DNA from: Apis mellifera
Lineage: Eukaryota > Arthropoda > Insecta > Hymenoptera > Apidae
NCBI RefSeq assembly: GCF_003254395.2
Contig: NC_037652.1
Span: forward strand, 7,924,501 to 7,988,500
Length of the DNA: 64,000 nucleotides
Direction: 5' to 3'
How positions within the stretch are numbered: the stretch's first letter is position 1; each line of letters opens with the position of its first letter. Made by a program: the position numbers and the translations under genes. This document shows, in pieces, positions 35,961 to 47,776 of this stretch. The notes beneath the pieces were generated by a model. It made no database searches. It was not told the DNA's origin and saw only the letters and a program-made list of their open reading frames with translations.

Positions 35961-38900
35961 CGTTTCGTTCGTGTTTCGAAATTGAAATGAAGCGGCATCG
36001 AATGCATTTCTTCCAAACCGCCTCGATCTCGTCCCATTCTCGAAATCTGTAAAAATCCGAAAGAAGGAAACTCAATAAAATTTTCAAACTGACCGAATCA
36101 ACTACGATATAACCAACACCTGGCAATTCGAAACGATTAAAACACATATATTCTCCTATATTTATTACCCACCTCCCGGTGGATAAACCATCGTTAATTC
36201 GACCGATACAATATCCCCAATATCTTTTTTCCCCCCTTCATCCTCCTTTTTTCCTTCATCGTCGAGGGATCGTCGATAAATCTCGGTTCGAAAATTCTCT
36301 GGCGGCGAATTAACGGAAATGATTGGTCCAACGGCCGCCGTTTAAATAATCCACTCATTCCCCCCTCCCCATCGATCGACGATCGTCGGCCGATAATGTA
36401 ACGCCACTCGTTGCACGGCGCGCGCAAGGTCGTTAGGTCGTTTGCATAATGCTCCCCCCTCCACCGCTCCGCCGTGTCTCCGTAACGCGCGCACAGGCTT
36501 AGGACACAATCGTTAGAGCCACTCTGTTGCCGCGTCTAAGAAGCGCGGTTGCCTTCGGCCCCCCCCACCGCGCGCTCCTCCCCCCACTCCCGATAACATC
36601 TCTCATTTATCAGGGCGACGCGGCGCAAGCAAGCAAGCATCCGTGCAACGACCGCGTCTTAAACGCTTCTCCCCTCCACCGAGCGTTCATCATTTCCGAC
36701 TCGGCTCCACGCATCCACCAACTTCAAACCCGTTTCCGTGCCTTTAACGCGCGAATCTTACGTGAACCAAGTTTCCGGGATCGGGAGACGAAATTTTGCG
36801 AGAGTCGTGGAATTATTATTATTATTGTTGTTATTGTTTTCTTTGTGTTCGAAGAATATGAGAGAGAGATGTTTTTTGAACAGGGTAATTCTCATATTTC
36901 AAGTTTAATTCGAGAGGAATCGGGGAAAGGCCGATCCATTCTGCCCGAAGCTATCGATCCCAAAATAAGTAGAGCCGATTTTCATTTAAACATTTCCAAT
37001 CGCGGAATGGCGAGCAAGACCGAGCGTACATAAATCTCGTGGCTATTAAGTACCGAAACCTTTAAGAGAAATATGATTCGCACAGACGATGCACGAAAAG
37101 GGAATCGAGAGCGATTCAATGGAGCGAGGAGCGCGATAGCCCCTCCTCCTCTCGTCCTCCATTTGCTTGTCCCGAAAACAAACATTGAGATTCGCCCGTC
37201 TCTAATTAAACGTTCCTCTTTTCCCTTCGCAATCTTCGTTTCATTTATGAAAAAGGATAAAAGAGAAGAAAACTCAGGAATATCCCTGCCGCGAAATAAA
37301 CATTTTCCTCTCTTCTTCTTATCTTTCTCTTTTTATAATTATCGTTATTATTTTTTTTTACATTTAGGTATGGTGTTTTTGCAGGAAGAAAGGAAGCAAG
37401 AAAGGAAGAGAAGATTTTAGAGAGAACGAGGATGAAGCGCAGAGAGAGAGATTTCTTTCTCGGCGAAACACGGATCGTCTCTCCAACTTCGTAATTACAT
37501 CACACAGTAGCTCGAAACACGCGGAGAAAGACGATAAGAGGTAGCGCGAACTTGGACAATTATGTTCGTTAAGTGTGCGTGAATCCGTGCGTTTACGCGC
37601 ACACCTATTTCGATATCCCTTCCCTTCTATCGATCGAACGACAATCTTCGAATCGCATTCCGAAAAAGAGAGAAAATTCTATTACATATTACGACGCGTT
37701 ATTATCCTCTCCCTTCCGCAATACGTACGAGTTCTATCTCCGTGTATTTCAATCCATAAATAAACGAGTTGATTTAACCACACGCATCGCGTCGAATCGG
37801 AACCTTAATTAAATCGCTGTTGCGATATCGTTATAACGCTTGATCGATCCTCGCATTCGGTGTCGATGCTCCAATGAAATTCAATTCGCGTTGAAAAATA
37901 CGGTAAGCTCTCACTTGCCAACCTTTTCTCGATATAACGCGAAGAGATTGAACGACTACTATTAAAAACTCGTCCAATGTTTTATACGTTTGTTTTTCCC
38001 TCTTTCTTCTCCTTCCCGATCGAGAGAGAGAAGGAAGAGTCGTCGGAGGAACAGCGCTATACCATTTAAATACGAGGCGAGTCGTTGCAGCATACTCGAG
38101 GGAGTTTGTTGGGAAGATTGTTGAAGGTAAGATAGCGCCACGAGCCACGTTCCATTTCCCGGCCAAGTGCGCGCTCCTCCGTCCGCCAACGAACAATGAC
38201 TTCCACCGTTTCGATGAAACTTTTTTTCTCCCCTCCCAAACACGTTTCTCTTCCTTCCCTCTTCTCCCTCTTTCTCTCTCTCTCTCTCTCGCACACGCCA
38301 CACCCGGTTAATCCTCGTGTACATTCGGATAGATTGTTGTTTCGTTTCTCGCGTTGAAATATGTTTTTATTACTCTTGCGATAAACTTTTCGGAAAAAAA
38401 TTTACTCTTGTTACTCGATTAATACACGTATCGATTTCTTTCATTTTATGTTCGAATATTTTTTTTTTGTTATCGAAACATTTTCAAATTCAATTGAATT
38501 CTTATCATATATCAATGATCCTCGGATTAATAATTATAAATATCTTTTTTATTTTAGGGAGATTTTCGATTGAAATTTATATCGATTCAAGATTGAATAC
38601 TCAGATATTCCTTATTATCAAAGATTATTCAAATTCACATTCTTCCAATAATTTTTTAGCAAATTTTGAAAAATCGCAATAATATCTTTTTCATCCCAAA
38701 CATGAATAAACCGAAACATTCTCAAATCCAATTCTATTTCCCCTCGTTCTCGATCAATTCGACACCCGATATCCCAAGCTCCGTGAGCGGAAAATTACTA
38801 AAAATCGAACGACAAAATGGAAAATGTTGCTGCCTTTGATACATCGGATCGAACTATTTGGTTGGGTTTATCGGGTGACCAGGGGAACCGGGAAAGCTTG

Positions 38901-39459
38901 GAAAGGCGCGGGTGTCGCAAATATCGCCCGATCCGCCGTGTTAAGCCGTGTTTGCGCGGGATGCAAAAGACGGGGTGGGGGGGAGGAAGGCGAGTTGTTC
39001 GTGAATAGGAGGCGCTCGATTCCGGCGGAACTGCACACCGGTTCGCGTGTAAGCTGATTGGCAGACGATGTGGGGGTCCTTGACGATTCACCGAGCAATC
39101 GGCTTACGCTCGCAAAGAAACTTTCCCCTCCGCTCCCGGATCAGAATGTCGATACTTCATCGAACGTCTCGAGTATCTTTAAAACCGGTCCACCTCTATC
39201 CACCTAGCTTGTTGTGCAAGGAGTAATTGGTACAGCTTCGTAAATAATCGTGGTAAGAATGGACGGGAAATATTTCAGGAAAATATATAAGGTATCGAGG
39301 AGGGATGAGTGGAACAAATTTTTTTATCCTCTTAAATAATACGATCCCTGTTCATTAATTTGTTTGCTGTATAAATACGAGATAAAAATTTGTATAAAAT
39401 TTTCGTTTCTTAAACAACAGTTGTTTAATAATATCCTGTTGATTATTTAATGAATTTCT
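35961..39459. other. Non-coding DNA with a CpG-rich island
   Basis: From about 36370 to 36760 the sequence is GC-rich with C-runs and CpG clusters. The 168-codon frame at 36527-37033 crosses it but is low-complexity in part (an isoleucine run from an ATT repeat) and is not recognised. CT runs lie at 38272-38290. The segment at about 38770-39230 is complex and carries small open frames on both strands. Confidence 0.4.
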
Positions 39460-39612
39460 AAATATTATATTTATATATATTTATATATATATATATATTT
39501 ATATATATTATTTTTATATTATTTTATATTATATATATTATATATATATATATTATATTTATTTTTATATTATATATATTATTTTATATATATTATATTT
39601 ATATATATTTCG
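39460..39612. repeat. AT-only satellite-like block
   Basis: About 150 bp composed almost only of ATTTATATATATT-type permutations. A likely replication-slippage product and an easily melted region. Confidence 0.85.
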
Positions 39613-42098
39613 AGAAATGCAATTTTAATTGCAATCAATCGACATTTCCAAATAAACTGAAGATTTTTATAAAGATTAGAAAGAGGAAAAGTTGACAAAT
39701 TTACAAACGCTCGTAAACAACGCGTGAAACAATTTATGGGATAGAGCCTTTGTTAAAAATCTCGCTAGAAAGCTCGAGCGTGCCGTTTTATTGAAATATT
39801 TCTCATTTCGTATCCAGGTGGAAAAAAGAAGAGGGAGAAGTTCAAAGCGGGGCAAAGTATTTTAATAAATCCGAACTTTGCGAAATACTTTGATCGACAT
39901 ATCGTGTTCCAAATAATTTTTAAATAGATATAAAAAAAAGAAAAAGAAAAAATGCACACATTGCAAAACTAATGAAACAAATAAATTACGTAACGTACGT
40001 AGACGAAGTTCAGACTAGCTGTAAAAAAAAAATAATAATAATAATCGTAAAATAAAGATCAATGTCAACCACGCGAGCGATACAATGAAAAAACTTTTTA
40101 TCGAGGAAATGAAATTTTAATATCGTCAATAAAGCAACGAGGGTCAACGACTTTAATTTACGTACGACATTCGCGATACCAAGTTTTATATCTTAATTAG
40201 AGATAAATGAGAGAAATTACTTGTTCGAGCGGAACCGCTTCGATTATCAAAATTGGAGCATATAAAAGATAAGAAATATATATTCTCTCTACTCTTATCA
40301 AAACTGGAACGAAATAATTCATTTCGCATTCCCGGAATCAAAACAAATGGATATCCAACTCTCTGTTTACAAACACTACGCTATTACTTGCGTTTCTTGC
40401 ACACTTGTTACGCTTGTAACGTTTTTTTTAACAATTGTTGCGCAATGCAAATCTAATTAGAAAACTAGCGAAAGTAGGAAGAAAATATGCAATCGCAATT
40501 ACAACGTTTCATAAAAAAAAAAACATCACACACGAATAAATTTCCACACTTCCTGTCAATTTTTCGAAAAGCAAAATGAGACGAACGCTTGTGCGCTTGC
40601 GCATGCGCGTGCGCATGCGCAGCGATCGAGGTGGTTTCCACTCGTTATCAATCCACGTGTTACGTTCGAGCTCGATGCACGTACGCGGATATATAATTTC
40701 GTCGTATTGTCCCCTCCAAGTATATAAATAAACGTACGTATTCTCGCGTGATTTCGATTCTCGTTACAGTCACGTTCGCAATTTATATACGAACGAGGCA
40801 GAGTTTCGAAGAAGAGAGTAGGCACGATCGCGACACGGTCACATCGCAAATTTCTCACGACATTTCGTCACGGTGTCGTGCAACTAACACCGTAACGACC
40901 GTGACCGAAGCGCGAAGTCGGTTTTGAGCGACTCGTTTGAGCGTAATGCACAATTTACATCGCCCGCCGTCTATCCGTGTTCCAACGTTTTTATCCTAGA
41001 AAAACGGTAACATTATTTTTTACGTTATTCGATTACGGTGCACATTCTTGGTCAAAGTAAGAGTCACAGGATATTTAAATGGGAAAATTTAGAGAAGACG
41101 AGTAGGTTACTCCTCTAATATTGTCATTAATTTAACATTTATTCGAGACCGTTCGAGCGACGCATCGCGCGTGCACGCGCGGAACAAACTCGTAAAGTTT
41201 GCCGCGGCGCACGAGGCCTTCAAAGCGCCGTTTAAATAAAAGGAATTAAGGGCCGTAATTGCATGCAACTCGCGTAATTAAAATTTCAAAGAAAAGATAG
41301 TGGAGAGACAAAGAAAGTTATTATAATTACGGTGGTAGCATCAAATTTTAATTTCGGAATACTTTGTAACAAAGAGACCCAGATAAAATGAAATAAAACA
41401 CAGGAAAAGATACATCCTTCGAAAATACCACGTAAGTGTCTCGCTTAATAAATAGAATCTAAAGCACAGAACGACAGTTCTTATTGTACCATAAAAATTA
41501 CATAACTACTTTCCGCGTTGAAGAATCGAGAATTATTCCTGGACAACGAACTTTCAACGAGAGAGAGAGAAAGAAAACTATTTTCAGGGACTGGTGTCGT
41601 GATAATAATTCATCGTGTTGTCGCAACCGTTGGACGGTGTCGTAACGGTAATTTAACCGGAAAAGGAAGCGCGAGAAACAGTGGAGATTCGAGATTAAAC
41701 GGTGGTTCAGAGGTTCCTCCCTGCTTTGTCAACCGTTTTAATTCATAATTAAAACGGACGACGAGTTGATTAATAGAGATTAGATTCTCCCTCTTTATTT
41801 TTTTCTTTTTCTTCTACAGTCTTGTATTTTGCTCGAGAATTGTTCGTTCCCCCGGCATTTTATATCTTCTTCCATTTTCCTGGAAAAATTGTAGCTTTCC
41901 AATTCTTTTTTTTTTTTTTTTTCAAACGACGTCCAACTGGAAGAAGATTCTCGATTCTTTCTCCCTTCTTTTCTTTGTCCTCTATCGCGCGTATGCTCGA
42001 ATGTAAACACGGCAGAAGGTCAACGCGGCAATTTTCGTAAATAGATCGCGATAAGAAACGGACGCGAAGAGAAGAGAGGGGAGGGGAGAACGACTCAC
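39613..42098. other. Non-coding DNA containing a candidate promoter-like island
   Basis: AT-rich to about 40550, then CpG-rich to about 41270 (described separately), then mixed. A poly-T run lies near 41905-41921. Short open frames only. No gene is recognised. Confidence 0.4.
40598..40621. promoter_or_regulatory. Doublet of NRF-1/ewg palindromes, Z-DNA-prone
   Basis: Two exact GCGCATGCGC palindromes at 40599-40608 and 40611-40620 lie 12 bp apart inside 24 bases of strictly alternating pyrimidine and purine. NRF-1/ewg sites are usually promoter-proximal, and alternating purine-pyrimidine GC tracts favour Z-DNA. An E-box palindrome CACGTG follows at about 40655, and the surroundings to about 40960 are CpG-rich. 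A promoter or enhancer is likely, but which transcript it serves is unknown. Confidence 0.5.
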
Positions 42099-45000
42099 GG
42101 TTATTGGTTGGCGAAAGCTTCGGTAGAGGACTTGGTGGTGGTGGGGGTAGACTGCTCTCTGGCAGGAAGAAGCCTGCGTCACAACTGTGTCCAGATATTT
42201 AACATAATTTCGTGTTTTATAAGCGACTTGGCTCGAAAGATTATTCGAAAGAAGGCGAGAAAGAAGGGAGATTCGGGAACACTTGGTCAAGCATCGCCCA
42301 TCGCGATATCAAAACTTGCCTCATTTTAATGCGCATTATAAATTTTCACTCCAATCGCTCCTCAAAGTTTTTCCACCGACTTTTCACGGGATCGAGGAAT
42401 AAACCTCCCTTCAAGGAGAAAAATTTACGAATGAGACGACGAGGAACGTTTAACAATTGGAAATGAAAGTGATTTTTCCCCTTTTTTTTTTATTCGAAAC
42501 AAAGAATCGTTTCGAAAGAAACAAAATACGTGGCAAAATTTTTAAACGAATTGAATTTTTCTTTTGACAATTTTTTTTAATTTCAAACGAAATCCAAGAA
42601 TGTAAAGTTTTTTTTTCTTTTCTATTTTGGAGATGAAAGAATCGTGTAAAAATATAGATTTAAAAAGAAAGAAAGAGAGAGAGAGAGAAATATTCAGCGC
42701 ATACGAAAAAAAAAAAAGATTTTCAATCGACGCGAGATTTTTATTATTTCGAAAAAAGAATATTATGTCGAAAGAGATTCGTTATTAAAAGATAAAAGAT
42801 TGCATTATTATTTTTATAGAATTTCAGACGTTTCTTTTTCTCTGAGCATTTTGTATTATCATACAATGATAATCAAAGAGATTGGATATGACGAAACTTG
42901 GTAATTGTAAGCAACACCGTTCTTCCTTCGAGACCTTGTACGCATGAATCTTTCTTTGCATACAATTGTATACAAATTGTCGATCAAGATACGTGACGAG
43001 ATTTTCATATCGGATTGCAAACCATTCTTCGCATCCATCCTCTTCGTAATTAATTTCGAGAATAGAAGAATAGAAGAACTCGTGTTGGAAATTCTATTCT
43101 ATTCAAAAACTTCGGAATGCAATCACTTTGATGCCGCACAAATCGAATCAATTGCTAACATTTTTCTCTTCTCCAGAAAAAATATATCATCTTCCACGAT
43201 AAAGCACGATTCTTTTATAACAATTACAAAAAAAAAAAAAAATCTCCACATTTTCCTCAACAAGTTTCACACAAGATTACTTCTCGAGATTAGTCGAAAA
43301 TCGCGCCTAATTTCGAGATCCGCGATTTGAACGCATTGCATTCTGGCCGTTAAAACCGATAAGATAAGGCGAGAACCGTTCGAGAACGATAGCGACTTTT
43401 CAACGATCGTAATCGAGCGTAATTAGAAAGCGATGACTCGTCGGGGCACCCATTGTATTCAAAGCGATTCGAATCGCGCGCTCAAATTGGAAAAACGGAC
43501 GAGGGGGGGAGGAGCATCGACGAACAACGAAACGAAAAACGTTGAAGAACGAAAGAGAGAGCGGTGGATCGACGACGTTCGATCAACGCGACGCGCGACA
43601 ACTCACTAAACTGTTAAATTAAAAATTGGACGACCAGTTTTCGAATTCTAATTTTCAAGTGGACAATTTTTGTGCAACGAAATTATTTTGAATAATATTG
43701 ATTTGATAGATCGAGTTCAATAGTTTTTTATTTCTCGCGAACAAATAGTAGAGCAGAATTTTTCCTTTCTTCTCAAGAAAATCAAGTTTGAAAGAGTTTT
43801 TTAAGCAGAGAAATTATCGATGGATAAGGAATTTCATTTTTTCGTATTTGTTGTTTCGTATTTTTTTTTTTTCTTATTTCTGCGCAACGAATCGTCTTTC
43901 AAATTTCTTCACTATTCGAATTCTGTATTATTGTATCATCGAAGAGAATATGAGAAAATTCGTACGACTGAGCACGTAAGGAGATCTATCTAACAAGATA
44001 GATGGTTGCACTCGAGACACACGTAAAATTCTTAAATAAACACAAAAATAACATCTTTTTATTTGGATATATATATCGGAAAATTTCAAAATTATGGTTT
44101 CATCTCCTCTTTCTCCTTCCTTTTCTAATTACGAGTTTTACACGATGAGAGTCTATAAAAAAAAAATACTTCCATCACTACCAAGGGGAAAAAGTTCAGA
44201 ACGGTTCAATTATTCATACGAATGATTCGCATTCCTTTTTTTTTCCTCTCTTCTCCTCTTTTCCGTTACGTACACGCACGTAATATTTCCAGTTAACTTC
44301 GCGAGCTTCTCGATACGACAGATCCCTGCCTCCCTTCCCCCGCCGAACGTCGAAGTTTTAATTAGAAACGTGGCCCTCATACATCTCGCCATTATACGGT
44401 CTCGAGGATTTTTTTCTTATCCTCGCAAAACAATCCAATCGATAACAACTCGCTTCGCTTCCTGCCACGCCGATTTTAATCCAACAAGAGGCAAGACAAA
44501 ACGCACCTTATAATACACCGACAATTTTCACAACGATGATACGAAATTCCAAACGCTCGTGATTCTTTCCATCTTCCTTTCCCTCTCATGCAACTCGCGT
44601 TATTTTAAATAAGAACAAGAGAAGGAGGAGGAGAAGGAGGAAACGATTATTTGTTCTCGACTTTTCTCCGGGGCCAGCCCCTCCTCTTCCTCCTCACGTC
44701 TTTCCACGTTTCTCCAACGTTAATTGGGAAATACTCCCGCCATCCTCCACGAGTAATTAGGGATTTCCCTGAGAAACCACGGAATATCCCTTAATTAAGC
44801 CATAACAACAGGGGGGGAGGGGGTGGAGCGATTCGAAACGGTCTCTCGCCAATCTTCCGCGGTTCGATAAACCACGCGTTTCTCCCATTTTTCTCCTCCG
44901 CCGTCCGTTCCTCCATCCGCTTCTCGACTCGCCGTCGTTCGCCTCCATCGCGCACTTGTTATCCACTTGTTCTTTCACAACCACCACCCACGATCCTCGC

Positions 45001-46698
45001 TCATTTCTTCTCCTTTTGTTCTTTTGCTCATCGTCGTTTAACACCCGGTTTTCGTCCCATTACAACGTCCGGCCGATGAACGACGTCACGGTTGCCAGTA
45101 ATGGGTCTCGTTCTTTGGTCACGTTGAAAGAAGAACAAAAAAGAAACGCGGCCGCCATGTTTCCAACTTCGCGACGAGTGGTGCCCTCTCGTATCGATGC
45201 GTACGAAGTTAAGATCTCGATTCGGACGATGTTCGGACCGTTCGATCATCGAAGGAAAAGTCCACGATCGTTTTATTCGATTGAAATTATTCTATGAACG
45301 AAAGACGGGAAGAGCATACGAGATATGTATAAATGTTTCAATTTCGCTTTGAAATTCTATTATCTTCGACGTAACTCGTAACTCTGAACAGGTTAAAAGA
45401 TACATTTTTGGACGAGTTACAATCTCGTTCAACCCGTACGTCGAGAAATCGCCAAAGTTTCGCAAACTTTCCATCCGAATCTGTAAGAGAGGACAGTCTC
45501 TGCTTTAGAGACTCTTGCTCGCAACCCATCGAATAAGAAGTTTCAGCTGGGACAGCAGTACGTACAACGTCTCTGTAACGTTGGCGAATATTAACTTCAA
45601 CTGCCACGATTCTCTCTCTACACGAGAATTTCACGTTCCCCCTCCCCCTTCCCCTCTCCCTAAGACAAGACAGCTTACGACTCGATTCTTCCTTCGAGAA
45701 TGGCTAAACCTCGGTAAACTCGGAACGTGATCGCGCTATGAAATTCCCATAAAGCGGGGAACGGGGTTAATAATGCAAGCGTGTCGAACACGCGTTACGA
45801 TTCCTACTATGCTACTTCGATATTTAACTCGACGAATGCGTGTATGAATATATATATACATATAAGTCATTCGCTTCCTTCGATCGATCATCCAGAACTT
45901 CCTTCCTGTTCGAACGTTTCTAGTTTCATTGGTATATACATATCGAGTAGTTTATTACGGGTTGAAAATTTAAAAGTTCGACTGTATAAATATATATTCA
46001 TGATTGCGGAACATATCACGTGACGAGTTTGCCAAAACTTTTCGCGGGAAAAATTGTATCGAAAGTTTAAGTTTATATATATACACATATTTCGAGAGTA
46101 CGATGTATTTTGTTTTGGGGAACGTGAACGCAGGGAACGAACGGAACATGTTGAACGAGGCAAGAATAATTTTAGGTTAGGTTTTTGAAAGATCGATGAT
46201 TTTTGGAATAGGAAAGTAAGAAGATGATGGTTGAAAGTATTGAGATGTTCCATTTTTCCCGATCGAGGTAATGTTCGAAAATTTAACGAAAGAACGAAGT
46301 ATTTTATAATTTATTACCAAAAATTTCGAGAAACGAATGGTAATAATAACGTTTCGTTGTTCGAGTACGAACGAGTACTTGATTTATTCTTATTCTCCAA
46401 GAAAGGGATCGATCATTGCGAGGTTATGACGATTTTTACGATATTTGCACCATCGATTCACCGAGAATCGTCACGATTGATCGGGGAAGGGGAAAAACGT
46501 GTAGATGGGTTTGCAATTTATGCCGGCCACGCGGAAAAATGATGCTAATCGTACGAATTGCATTCATTCCCACAGAAATGGATCGAGATTTTTCGAGTCA
46601 CTCTCGTAAATATTTCATACGTAAAACGCGAAACGAGAAACGACAACTTTTTTCCCCCTCCCTCTTCTTCTTCGAATTTCGCGTGGCAATTTCCAACG
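42099..46698. other. Non-coding or weakly exon-like DNA
   Basis: Mostly AT-rich with poly-A/T and GA runs (42674-42690). A CpG-rich complex stretch lies at about 44700-45290, with frames of 95-113 codons on opposite strands that I do not recognise. Several purine or pyrimidine blocks lie near 44600-44700. One candidate small exon near 42.1 kb is described in the findings. Confidence 0.35.
45151..45162 (-). promoter_or_regulatory. YY1/Pho-type motif in CpG-rich DNA
   Basis: GCCGCCATGTTT on the plus strand is the reverse of the AANATGGCGGC core. It lies in a CpG-rich stretch with a GACGTCACGG word (CRE-like) about 70 bp upstream, so a regulatory cluster is possible. Confidence 0.35.
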
Positions 46699-46957
46699 TC
46701 TCCCTCTCTCTCTCACTCGCTCGCTCGCTCTCTCTCGCTCTCTCTCTCTCTTTCTCTCTCACTCGCTTGCTCGCTCTCGCTCTTTCACTCACTCGCTCGC
46801 TCTCTCTCGCTCTCGCTCTCTCACTCGCTCTCTCTCTTTCTCACTCGCTCTCGCTCTTTCTCTCTCTTTCACTCACTCGCTCGCTCTCTCTCGCTCTCTC
46901 ACTCGCTCTCTCTCTTTCTCACTCGCTCTCGCTCTCGCTCTCGCTCGCTCGCTCGCC
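46699..46957. repeat. CT/CTCG low-complexity repeat
   Basis: About 260 bp of CTCTCT interrupted by regular CTCGCT steps. The two overlapping plus-strand frames of 155 and 199 codons here encode only serine/leucine/arginine repeats and are artefacts of the microsatellite. Confidence 0.92.
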
Positions 46958-47705
46958 CGCGAAACATTGCTCGACGCGTTATTATCTCCATATTTCAGAA
47001 GCGCGTTTTAATTAATCTAATTTGACAGAGCGTTCAACCGTTCGCTTTTATTACCGCGGACCTATGAAACGAAACGTCGTTTTAACTCCCCCTTCTCTCA
47101 TGAAATTTTTCAACACCTACGATATCGTGCTATTTAGACAGGAACAATATCTGAAAATATCTTCCCATTTTTCTCATTATCGTGGTTAACTTTTGATCCG
47201 TTCACAAATATCGCGAATTATTTATATTCAATTATGAGTTCTAAGTAATTTTAATATTTACTATTTTATTATTTTGATTATTTTGAAACAACACGGGATG
47301 AACAAAAAGAGAAAAAAATATTTAAATAACATAAATTTTTTTTTCACATAATTTTTCAAAATTCACATAATTTTAATTTCACATAAATTTCAAAAAATTC
47401 GATTCCTCCTTTTTCACTCGTTTTGTTTCTCGAGGATTAATCGAATTAACCATCTCCTTCGAGAAATCTAAAATTCTTTCCTTGGAAACGAAAGAAGAAG
47501 AAATCATACAATCGCCGTAAAATCATCTTTATTCATATTTCTGATGCATCTCGCGCAGAGATCTCTCTCTATTAAAAGCTATTCTAAAGAGTTTCTAAAA
47601 AAAGAAAAAAGCACGATGAATGGCTGATTACGAAATTTCTGAAAATTATAGAATCGAAGTTCGATTCGACGGTGTCGAGGTTACTCGAGATCGAGGAATT
47701 TTCGT

Positions 47706-47706
<1 letters not shown>
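46958..47706. other. AT-rich non-coding DNA
   Basis: No open frame of note and no structured repeat seen. Confidence 0.5.

Positions 47707-47769
<63 letters not shown>
47707..47769. repeat. GA dinucleotide microsatellite
   Basis: About 63 bases of uninterrupted GA, the longest perfect microsatellite in the window. Likely polymorphic in length; potential GAGA-factor and triplex substrate. Confidence 0.95.

Positions 47770-47776
<7 letters not shown>

Noticed and set aside
36527..37033. 168-codon plus-strand frame in a GC-rich island
   Set aside because: The frame includes an isoleucine/valine run from an ATT/GTT repeat and C-run-derived proline stretches. No family resemblance.
38817..39008. 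63-codon frame starting in good ATG context (AAAATGG)
   Set aside because: Overlapping frames are open on both strands, it runs into a G-run, and there is no similarity to a known protein. A small peptide cannot be excluded but is not supported.
40868..40904. TCACGGT/ACCGTGA inverted repeat as a hormone-receptor-like element
   Set aside because: Arms of seven bases with a 23-base gap are expected by chance in a CpG-rich stretch, and alternative pairings overlap.
46416..47025. Open frames of 155 and 199 codons on the plus strand
   Set aside because: They run through the CT/CTCG microsatellite and encode Ser/Leu/Arg repeats. Two phases are open at once, as expected of a dinucleotide repeat.
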